This document shows positions 48,966 to 64,000 of a DNA stretch of 64,000 nucleotides, in pieces (position 1 is the first letter of the stretch; every line of letters starts with the position of its first letter). Both the position numbers and the translations under genes were made by a program. This DNA comes from Aquatica leii. Taxonomy: Eukaryota; Arthropoda; Insecta; Coleoptera; Lampyridae. Under the pieces are notes generated by a model. The model made no database searches. It saw only the letters and a program-made list of their open reading frames with translations, and had not been told where the DNA came from. Location of the stretch: NCBI GenBank assembly GCA_035610365.1, contig CM069439.1:3534001-3598000 (forward strand), read 5' to 3'.

Positions 48966-50415
48966 TGATGGTCGAAAGAATAATATCAGTACAGCAAAAT
49001 GTAAGAAACAATTGGGTAGCATCCCAACTACAACCAACAAAAAAGTCAAGTCAGAATCCAACTGCCAAAAATGAACTAACATTTACGACACCAATGAAAA
49101 ATGAGAGAACGATTAGAGAAAGACGATAACGCATAGTTAGACTTGCAAAACACAGGATAATAACGAATATATTCCGCCACTCTCGATCTCATATAAGATC
49201 AATCAAAATGACGACGAAGAAGAGATGGCGTCTTTGCTATACTACTAGAAGTAGAATGTACATGGTGGTCGTAAATGATCGTCTTTCGTTCGGCACTACT
49301 AACTTCCAAAGATGTTTATCATACTGAAACACTTACACTAGTTTACAAAGAAGACCATGAACCACCAACCAACGAGAAAAACGACGAGGACACGCAGACA
49401 CTTTAGAGAGTAATTGATTATACCACTGGTCCGTAGTAACGCATTATCACGGCTAGCTACGATGTCGGAGAGTGAGCGTGGTTGAGAAAACTATAATAAA
49501 ACACAAAAAAATCGGCGCCACACCTTGTACTGACAAGATCCTCGGCTTGGAGACACCAAGGGCACGTGTAAAGCGACTAACGAAGAGGATACGATAGAGC
49601 AAAAAAAGATAAACAACAAGAAACGTCATAAGCGTATATAATTCTATCCAACAACATGTACTGCTGTCATTATTCTTTTAAAAAAATAGTCATTTAAAGA
49701 AGTTTGACTCGGATAACACAGATCCCGGAGGTTATTGAATATGCGACACCAATAGCGGGGAAATTCTTTTCGCAGCTTAATGACGTTTTAAAAGTTGCCT
49801 CAACTTTAACAAACTTGCTGTTAATGCCAAATCAATCAAAATCGCCTCAATACCCAGTATACAGAAATTCACCATTCCAGCAAAATCGAATTTAGCGGAT
49901 TGGCGTCTTATCTTAGAATTAAAACTTTTAAAAAATAAATGAGCAATGACATGTAACAAGATTCTCAAGTTTGCAAATAAAAAAAGCATGATAAACGAAA
50001 TATTCAATAACGTTTCTGTATGGGATGAGACAAAGCACGAGACCCACGCAACGGACATATCTTATGCCTGTTGCGTGAGTTTGCGATAAACGGAATGACC
50101 CCAAAATTCCTTCGAGTTTACGAGTCACAAATATCGAGAAATGGCAGAGCAATTAAAAGATACTGCCAGACCCAAAAAAATATACCAGTTAAATCCTACA
50201 GCAGGATAACACCCAGACTATTAGCTATTCACTGAAGGAGCAAAATGTTATGAATGTGACGTATCAAAAAATTCAAAAATCAATGCTTAGAAAATATATT
50301 TAATATGAACTTTTATAAAACAAGTACATAAATTATAAACATGAAAAACAGATGAGTATTTTTGGTCCACAATAACAAATGGAAAAAACATTTCAGCTAA
50401 CAATTCGAAGTATTT
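48966..50415. other. Dhpr 3' flank, with a weak coding relic
   Basis: No gene is recognised. On the plus strand at 49950-50160 a broken coding-like stretch reads MINEIFNNVSVWDETKHETH, TDISYAC and, in the next frame, INGMTPKFLRVYESQISRNG. It resembles conserved protein sequence but is interrupted, and I cannot name it; a transposon relic is likely. TGGCGCC at 49511-49517 resembles a retroelement primer-binding site on the minus strand, but nothing supports it further. Confidence 0.3.
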
Positions 50416-51989
50416 TTAAACAGCAATAACATCCGTGGCAGAATTTTTAGTAATCAACTGAATCAAACTTCCGTTACTTGGGCGGGCTCGATCGACGCTC
50501 CATTTCCAGAATAATCTAAAACATAACTATTATATTAAATTTTTACATGTTACGAAGCATACTCGGCGACAAATTCGAGAGGAGTCCAGGTACCGAAATC
50601 AGCTTTAGGCATCCACTTTCTGTTCATGGGAGTGTCTAAAGTAACAGGCAAAATTGCTACGCAAGTGGAATTGGTTGGAAGTCCACTTCCATCTTCAGCT
50701 AAGCTTTTTGTTAAATGATGTACGGCAGCTTTAGCCATTCCATACCCAATCATGCCCGGAGTTTCCTGAAGAGCAGCGTTTGCTCCTGTCAAAGCTAGTA
50801 ATCCTCCTTCGTTCAGATGCTGTGCTGCAATACTAGCCGCAATGACTGAGCTCCAGACACTTTGACGCCACATTAAGTCAGAGGTTTTTGCCAGATCTAT
50901 AAAATAATAATTAGAAAGGTATTATACAGAAAAAGTGATAAGAAGCATGAGAATAAACAAAGACAAAAGATGTACTTTGCCAAAATATATGGAAAAAAGA
51001 AAATGGTTTCACAGGAATAAAAAACAAACAATAAATTAAAACAAGCCAGACCAGTTTTAATTTGTATGCACCCTAAGACTCAATTCACGTCGAAAGAAAT
51101 CGAACCTTCCATTGTTAAGTACACTACAGAAAACCTTAGGAAAAAAACCTTGGCTTTTAACTGTAGGAACCAACCTTATCAAAAACAAATCTAGAGATTA
51201 GTCATTAACTCACAAGAACTAATAAACCCAGAATTTAAAAAAACTGTAAGAAAGGAAAACCTGCTGCAGTAAGAGGAGCCTTATTAGATATCTGAGTGAC
51301 AATTCTGCTACAAGAGAATCCAAAAATCGTCCTTATCAAAAAACAGTAACAATTAGAACCATTCTGCTGTACTGACTTTGATTATAGATCAACAATAGTA
51401 ACTCGGTTGTGAGACCATTGCTACCATAAAACTTTAGATGAAAGAAAATTAGATATATTTCCCTATTTCATAGTAAAGAAATACGAAGTAAAAGTAAAGT
51501 TTTGCAACTTTTTAAAACCCTTAAAAATATTTAAAAATCAAATTAAATACTTAATGTGACAAAAGTCTAAATGTTTTAAAAATCTTTTTAACAAACATCA
51601 AAATGCAAAATTACCTTTCTTGGCATTTCCTCCGGCCCAACCACCTGCAACACAAATAATAGCATCTAACTTAGACGAACCCAAAGCATTTGAGATCGAA
51701 CTTAACACCTTTTCTTCCTACAAAAACACATTCAAAAACTTCAAACTAAAATATTAAAGAAATCACCTGCTCGGGTAGATTATCACCACTTTCCACCAAG
51801 ATGTTGACATCAGCTTCATCGTTGGAGCCTAAATCAATCGAACCTACCCACTGTAATCATATCAACCGTAAATTTCTCAATAACCTTCGTTATATTTAAA
51901 ATTACCCAATTTTTTTCTTTAAACTGAGAGATACATTTGGCACCTAGGGCTCCTTTACCACCATAAACAATTACACGCTGAAGGGCCAT
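50416..51989 (-). CDS. Dhpr: Dihydropteridine reductase (DHPR/QDPR), complete gene
   Basis: Reduces quinonoid dihydrobiopterin to tetrahydrobiopterin with NADH, recycling the cofactor of the aromatic amino acid hydroxylases in the cytosol. Exons are 51989-51906, 51850-51767, 51717-51615, 50896-50563 and 50515-50416. All junctions are GT-AG and in phase, giving 234 residues against about 244 in mammals. It is a short-chain dehydrogenase fold: the nucleotide loop VYGGKGALG is at residues 8-16, [11 protein letters not shown] crosses the first junction, and [15 protein letters not shown] crosses the third. Tyr142 and Lys146 in [16 protein letters not shown] are the catalytic pair. [19 protein letters not shown] and [11 protein letters not shown] finish the family pattern. 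An ATTAAA signal lies about 112 bases after the stop. No break is visible. Confidence 0.95.
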
Positions 51990-52414
51990 GGATTTATTGT
52001 GAGATTAAGAAGAAACTGGAGAACAGATGCTGACCAAGTGAAAGTAGATCAAGAAGGAGATTGCTTTATTCGAAATTTCGTAAGAGCAAGTTATATTACG
52101 TTCATAAGCAAGTTTTTTCCCGGATACCGAAAACTTCAGGCTTTCCAACCGCAAAATGAAGTAGTAGCTAAATCACCACTGACGGTACCGGACATTTCAA
52201 ATTTTTTTTTATAGGTATACACAGCAAGTCACATTTTAAGCAAAAACAAATTTATTGATTTAATAAACAGCTATAAGTTTTTGAAATTTAAAAAAAAAAA
52301 CTCTTCATGTTTTTTCAAGTACTCTATTAAAAAAGACGAGGTGCTTTGACCCTGTTAGGTTCGCAGTAATTATTTTTAAAAATTGTTAGCATACATTGAT
52401 TTCTTCTTTTTTAT

Positions 52415-52725
52415 ATATTACTAGCGAACCCGACAGACGTTGCCCTGCATGATATACCAAGCGATTAGGATATTAAACAAAGTAAGAAATGAATGAATAA
52501 ATGCATACACAAAAATTCATTCAAGTCGATTCGGCAATTTACTTGCAGTATAGATAAATAACCCATATAACGACTGCAGCGCCATCTGCCGGGTTTATTT
52601 GTGAACCTCAAATCCACCTGAACACACAAAAAATTTCATCAAAATCGGTCGAGTCGTTTAGGAGTTCAGTGACATATACACACACACACACAAGAAATAT
52701 ATATATATATATATATATATAAAGA
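52415..52725 (+). mobile_element. RTE-type LINE 3' tail ending in CA and TA microsatellite
   Basis: ACTAGCGAACCCGACAGACG with TTGCCCTGC is a widespread arthropod RTE-class 3' phrase. ATCGGTCGAGTCGTTTAGGA with GTTCAGTGACATATACAC follows, then (CA)n at 52678-52692 and (TA)n near 52698-52720. Such elements commonly end in short tandem repeats. No coding part is present. Confidence 0.65.
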
Positions 52726-53049
52726 TACCATGAAATTTACTAAAAACAGCTTGGCAATAGATAATTTACTCAAGAAAAGATCTAGAAGAAAAAATTGAGT
52801 ACTTTCTGTATCAGCCGAAAGAGTATTAGTGCGCATGGTAGTGTAAAGGCCTGATTTGTAACGTCATCGTTACCTTCTTAGTTTGGGGACACTAAACAAT
52901 AGCGCTGTATTTTTTAGTTTTGCTTACCAACTGTAACTACTTTAAATTTACTGTTAATTATTCTAATTCACAAGTTGAAAATAGTATTAATTCTTGAAAT
53001 AACTTCTAAAAATGAGTGACAGCATTGTATATAAAATGGTGATAGCTAC

Positions 53050-53620
53050 TTAGATTCGGAATTGTATTGAGTTTTCTAGCATGTACGGATTATCTTTGAC
53101 CACTCCGACAGTAACTGCCAGCCTAGCTGTTAAGTCTTCTACATTTTCGACAGGTGTTATAAATTAAATTTTTCATGTGCACCGGCCATTCACAGAGAAT
53201 TTATGTTGCTACGTCCTTTTGTCGCGTGGGAATCTCTGTGGCCAAACATGGCTATTTCTCGAATTAAAAATTCTTTCCCTTGTGAATGTAGCCTTATCAG
53301 TGAACACGTGGTTGGGGAAGTCAAGTGCATTTACAATCTGTCGTAAAAATCACTGATAGTATTGCTGGCGATGCTGAAAGTTCTGTTGCAAATCTTCGTG
53401 GACAATTTGCCATATTGTTTAGCGACTAACATTCAGTTCTCTAGCTACAGCGCGCGTACTGGTTGACGGATTCTCCTCAAATGCAGGTTGTCGAACCCAT
53501 GATTGTCGGCCGCGGTCATAATGCTGTCCTTCGAAAGGACAAGTGTTGACCAACAACAACAAACCTGTGAGCGTTTGGAAGTTGCTTATTTGGGTATTTC
53601 TCATTTTTTGTTGTCTTCAA
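53050..53620 (-). pseudogene. Mariner-type transposase N-terminal relic
   Basis: Reading the minus strand from 53604: PAFEENPSTSTRAVARELNV is the DNA-binding helix-turn-helix of the insect mariner group that also left the fragment at 18039. In other frames VHEDLQQNFQHRQQYYQ and LDFPNHVFTDKATFTRE follow, and NSHVWPQRFPRDK. The first catalytic Asp region is present but the frame is broken. No terminal inverted repeats were seen. Confidence 0.72.
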
Positions 53621-56600
53621 TGAAGACAGAAGTCCCATAAAATATCGTTAGTAAACAATTGCCTAAACATTTATTCAAATTAAAAAAAAAATATTTTGTG
53701 GTGTACTCTTTAGAAGCGGCGCGTGCATGGAGATCTAAACTATTCGATTAGAACCTTTTTTCCGATTTGGCTATCGCATATCGTTTTTGAATAATTAGCG
53801 AAGAACGGAATGTTGTTTCTTATCTTAATTTGTTTATAACTTTTATATGCTCATAAAAAAACTTCTAGACGTCAGTCCAAATCCAAGGAGCTTCACTCAT
53901 ATTTTTAGGAGCATTATTCCAACAATTAACACCAAATTGAACTTGTGAACTAGACTAATGGTCTGTATTAGGTTGCATACTACAAGGCTTCATTTGTAGT
54001 ATTGTAGATATGTAGCAGTAACGTAATCAGTCGGGGGGTGGGGATCTGGTTAAAATATTTGTTTTACCTTATACATAGACTAAAAGGTTTTGTAAGCATG
54101 CAAGCATCACGTTATTTGAGATTGTTAATAAATATTTCGTGAAGGGTCTGGATCCTCAGGACCCCTACCCTGGCTACCTCACTGTATATAGGTACAGACA
54201 AGGCACCTTAATACGGGAAAACAAAGGAAAGAGAGGAAAATAAATAACTTAGTCAAAATAATAATGTAGTTATTGTACAAAACAGTTTACTTTTCACAAA
54301 GAAAGTTCTACATATTTTCAAAATTTAAAAAAATATTTTTATACAAACAGATTACAAACCTGCATTTTAATAACATAGAAAAGTAAAAATTATTGCAGTT
54401 TTTTTTATACAGATGGAACAAAGTATCGCTCACAACGGAAAATATTGTTCCTTTTTATGCTGGTTTAAGATGCAGGCACTGATACTTCATGTTCTATGAG
54501 GCTGAGATATAAAATTGCAAAAACCTGTCTCGGCCTAAACTGTACAATGTAAAAAAAAAGCTATTAACATTAACCACTGAATGAAAATGAACAATGGGAG
54601 ATTTTTTTTATCAAATTATGTATCTATTTGGTGTTGGAATGTATGTATATAAAGCACGATCGCGTTAGTACAATCTATAAACATCCAAATTTTACAAAAA
54701 TCTTGTACTCTCGCTCGTTGATGTAAAGATTTCACGAAGATAAAAAGCCAAGTAACTCTAAAGAATTGTTCTTCATAACACCGATAGATTAATAAGCTAA
54801 TTACGCAAAAGTTTTCTTATTGCCTATAAGCGTTATTTGTTTGATGGTTTAGTAACACGCAGATTGTTGCTCAATTGCTTATGTATTTGGAGGTTATTAT
54901 ATGTGATATGTTTCGATTATACTTCGACTATTACATAAAGCTCTAGATTTACATTAAGCCAAGGCACTAACTAGTAAGCTATAGATGCTACTAAACCAAA
55001 GTAAAAAATCTTTAGTGTGCTTGTACTGATATCACGATACACTCAAAAAATAGATTATCACTCTCAATGTTGTTTTCATTAATTTGTTTCCAACATTTCC
55101 TTTGTACTAAATGTCTATACATATCAATTGTCAATTCTCATAGGTACTACCAGTATTACAATTGTCAACTAAAACAAACAGATTATTAGGTTTAGCCTAA
55201 TACACATCTACAGATTAATGCAAACACCAAAACATTAAGAAATTTATAACACGAATAAAAATACTTTTATCCCACTTGTTCATCATATACAGTGATTTAT
55301 TTACATGATAATGTTGAAGCAAGCATCGAACTAACCCAAAAATGTAATTTTTTACAGTTAATTTTGTGCAGAATTTTAATAACTTGCTTCAACATTATTA
55401 AGCCAACAAAGGCTTAGGTTTTCAAAACCAGAGATCAAATTTAAAATCACATTATACTATTCTACGATCCAACAGAAAAGGCCATCAAATAAATAATCCT
55501 TTTTTATACATTTTACATTAAGCAACAAAATTTGGTGTTAGAAAAATTAGTGCTTCAATAATTTTTAAGTACGATATTATGTACACAATAAATGATTTTT
55601 TTACATGTTGTGCAAAATAACATAGTGGAAAAACGATTGCGATTTGTGTTATAGGGTTTTCTAGAACGTTCTATAAAAAGTTGTTAAAACAGTATTTTTC
55701 CTTCGGCATTGTTCTTGGTCGCTATCGATCATCACAAACGCGTATAAAAAGCCGCACTGGAAATAATGTTTTAACATTTTTTTTCTTACACCTAGTACCA
55801 TATTTTGTTCGCTATTAAATATACGTCTTCTATAAACTCTGCCACCAAAAAGAAAATGTAAGGGAAGATGATTACCTTCATAAACAATGATATAATCTAC
55901 TGATATGGTAAACCTTTATTGATTGGTAGAATAGATCATTTCTGTAAATGGTATAGTAGTCAATATTACCAATCGTCAGCTCTAAACCTGAATCTACAAG
56001 TTACATTATATTGTAAAATCGCAAATCAAGTGTTAGACAGTGGAATACAAAAAGAGTTAAGCTGTGTATAAATACAGACAAATTAGTAAGAAGCAAGAGT
56101 AAGCGAAGGCAAAGTGTCAATATCTAATTTTAAATACCCGAAAAATCCTGATGTACATATTCATATTTTTTTTTTATCGTACTATATGTAGCCTCGATAA
56201 GCATTAGTGCATTTATTGGACGAAGTCTGGTTCTGCAGTGAGTCACGGCTAAGGCCAAATACCACAAAACCAACAAAATATTGCTTCAACGTTGAAATGG
56301 ACCCGCCCCTAAAACTTCGGACACGCCCAATAATTTTTGTACGTATTTTCACATAAAAAAAAACATGTAGATCGTAATTCCTGCAATGCAACTGACGTGC
56401 AGTAAAAGAAGAGTTGGCAAGCGTTTCTTTGGCGTGGTTTATTCTTCCCGTAATTTGAGCAACTAGGAGTTACGAAAGATTTGCTTTTGCCGTTTAAACA
56501 ATCAAAAACCTGACAATAGTATCAAATGAGAAAAAGTGTGAGTGATGAGCTGGCGCAGTTAATTGCGATAGAAAGAAAAGCACGTAAACACAAATTTTGA

Positions 56601-57328
56601 TATTAAAACGATTGTGCTATGAGTGATTAATACGAAAGATGCAAAACAAAAACTGAAAGCCGTTCCATTTCAGTATTGAGGTAGGTGAAAAATGATACTG
56701 TGGGAAAACGACTAGATGGCTGTCAATTATTATTTTCCATGTGCCAAAATGACTAAATGAAGCCATGTGATGTAGCGAAGGTAGAAGCGTTGCGGGAAAC
56801 ATGACCACTAGGAAGTTAAAAAAAATGATCATACGAGTCTAGCATCGACGTATAACTAAAATATATATGTATTTTCGTACAATCGATAACAAATAAATCT
56901 ATACATGTTCCTGAGAAAAGATCCTTTTGGAAAGCAGAAGACACAGAAGAATATTATATCAAAATGGAGTACTTACATCTATCTTACTTAAATACACTCA
57001 TAAATACGTATAACTAAAAAATTGTAATATATTTATAAAAAAATTTTTTTGTATAAATAAAAACTAAATAAAAAACTATTTCGCGCTTTTCTTACCACAA
57101 ACATCACTGACAATTTAAAACTAGAAACTAATAGTACGTTTCTTAGAACTGATCTTAAATAAAAATATTCTGATCAAAACAATACTCTCAATTTAATGCT
57201 AAATGTAATACATTAATTAACGTCTTTTGTACATAGTTTCAAAATTTCATTTCTTAAGCAACTTCGTTGAGAAACAAATTTTGAAACGTTAAAAATGATA
57301 CGAAACATACATTCACAGAAGTTTAAAT
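53621..57328. other. 3' flank of the PCGF3-like gene, no gene recognised
   Basis: 3.7 kb of AT-rich DNA. It includes an inverted repeat (ATAATGTTGAAGCAAG at about 55308, complement at about 55380; spacer about 58 bases). Part may be 3' UTR of the minus-strand gene ending at 57329, but I can place no polyadenylation site with confidence. The short ORFs at 56182-56391 and 56617-56832 show no family features. Confidence 0.35.
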
Positions 57329-62905
<5,577 letters not shown>

Positions 62906-63495
62906 AATTTAATACGATAATGTATTATTTCCAAATAATATTCTAATTCTAACCACATCACTGTCGCTACACACTAACTGTATCCATAAATAAAACTTTC
63001 CGCAATCTTACGGATGATTTTTGAACTAACAACCTCAAAACATGAAGTATTAAAAAAAACTTTTAAAACGAAAACACCCTAAAAATTTTTGATTTAATAA
63101 TAAGTTTATATGCGATTTATTCATTATTGTTCATAATTACCTAAATCGGTTATTCTTGGGAAATCAATACAAATTTTGCATTATTCAGTAGTTTTAAAAC
63201 TGTAGTGTTCTTTGTGGATTCAGTAGTGTATTGGCTGTAAGCCGTTCCTTAAAATTGTAACGGTGTACGCTTGTCTTTATACGCAACCCATTGAGACATA
63301 ACCTAATTTTCCTTAATTTTGTATCCATGTTGTCCCATTAGGTCAAACCTTATATATTTATATAAACGTGTAGTTTGAATGTATTCGTGCTTAAATTTTT
63401 TTATACACAAAGTATTTAGGGCGACAAATTATTTTTATTTTAAATCTAAATTACGATATATTGTTTATTAAAGAATACATATTGCAACTTCTATA
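62906..63495. promoter_or_regulatory. Divergent intergenic region between the PCGF3-like gene and Srp72
   Basis: About 590 bases separate the start codons of two genes facing away from each other, so both 5' leaders and promoters must lie here unless there are distant leader exons. The DNA is AT-rich, and I see no convincing TATA box at a fixed distance from either start. A shared housekeeping promoter is inference from geometry alone. Confidence 0.45.
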
Positions 63496-64000
63496 ATGAG
63501 CGGAGATAAAGCAAGTACTAAAGAGAAATCAATCTCTACTGCTTATGTGGAACTCCACAGGTTTGGTCAAAATGGGGAATACGATAGAGGACTAAAAGTA
63601 GCAAACCGAAGTAAGTACCATATGGAGTCCCTCGTACCAATTGTAATCCTTTATGTAGTCTTACAGTTGTCACCACAGGAAGAAAAGGCATTTCACTGTA
63701 AAATCGTTTGCTTGATTCATCTATCTAAATTTAATGAAGCATTACAAATGATTCACAAATTTCAAGGATTGTCAAAGTTCGTGACTGACTTTCATTTACA
63801 ACAAACTACTATTGTTATTTTTTAGAAACTTATTTTTTGAGAAAGCTTACTGTCAGTATCGATTAAATCAAAACAAAGAAGCACTTGCTACTGTTGAACA
63901 AGTTGAAGAGCTTGATTATCGTTTAAAAGAACTTAAAGCTCAAATTCTTTATCGATTAGAATCTTTTAATGATGCTTTAATTATGTATCAGGATATTATA
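63496..64000 (+). CDS. Srp72: Signal recognition particle subunit SRP72, 5' part, cut by window end
   Basis: SRP72 forms a heterodimer with SRP68 on SRP RNA in cytosolic protein targeting. Exons are 63496-63610, 63659-63776 and 63826 to beyond 64000, separated by introns of 48 and 49 bases, both GT-AG and in phase. The protein opens MSGDKASTKEKSIS, then YVELHRFGQNGEYDRGLKVA. It continues ILQLSPQEEKAFHCKIVCLI across the first junction and NLFFEKAYCQYRLNQNKEAL after the second, then LKELKAQILYRLESFNDALI. This matches the N-terminal TPR repeats of SRP72. Reading through either intron puts stops or foreign residues into the frame. The start ATG is the first one after the AT-rich leader. Confidence 0.93.

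Noticed and set aside
55300..55400. microRNA precursor
   Set aside because: The loop is about 58 bases and pairing does not extend beyond 16 bases, unlike a usual pre-miRNA.
55742..55760. TATA-box promoter (TATAAAAAGCCGC)
   Set aside because: No ORF, exon or transcript-like sequence follows at a sensible distance on either strand.

Overview
The window looks like nuclear DNA of an insect. It is very AT-rich. Its genes have several exons with GT-AG introns, many only about 45-52 bases long, and their products match insect and other animal families. Most of the rest is decayed transposons (gypsy LTR elements, LINE and Penelope-like elements, Tc1, mariner, pogo/Tigger) and diverged satellite-like repeats. 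A beetle is plausible, but the sequence does not settle the order.

Four protein-coding genes are supported. (1) nab, minus strand, an NGFI-A-binding transcriptional cofactor. Exon 1 is at 35852-36095, a 24.7 kb repeat-filled intron follows, and the NCD1/NCD2 core is at 9839-11107. A chain of short phase-compatible exons at 8753-9208 and a last exon at 3476-3643 probably form the C terminus. (2) A complete five-exon dihydropteridine reductase gene, minus strand, 50416-51989. (3) A complete four-exon Polycomb-group RING finger gene of the PCGF3/l(3)73Ah type, minus strand, 57329-62905. (4) The 5' end of Srp72, plus strand, from 63496 to past the window edge, divergent from (3). nab regulates transcription, the PCGF3-like gene acts in chromatin silencing, and the other two are housekeeping genes. 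Nothing suggests they share a pathway.

Layout: 0.9-3.0 kb, repeated gypsy pol fragments on the minus strand; 3.5 kb, last nab exon; 3.7-8.2 kb, T-rich degenerate repeats in a nab intron, with a LINE tail; 8.7-11.1 kb, nab exons; 11.1-35.8 kb, nab intron 1, holding a foldback-like element, a hairpin element, a Tc1 copy nested in a Tigger copy, mariner, Penelope-like and LINE remnants, a hammerhead-like motif and tandem A-rich repeats; 36.1-41 kb, intergenic with a three-copy repeat; 41.4-43 kb, pogo/Tigger remnant; 45-49 kb, truncated gypsy element with a putative LTR; 50.4-52 kb, Dhpr; 52.4-53.6 kb, RTE tail and mariner remnant; 57.3-62.9 kb, the PCGF3-like gene, whose intron 2 holds gypsy fragments between inverted repeats; 63.5 kb onward, Srp72.

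The most useful results are gene models that plain ORF calling misses: the phase-matched distant first exon of nab, a 51-base nab intron that hides an in-frame TGA, and the microexon chain to a last exon 6 kb beyond the apparent nab stop. No wholly new molecular system was identified. All family names come from remembered motifs, because no search could be run.
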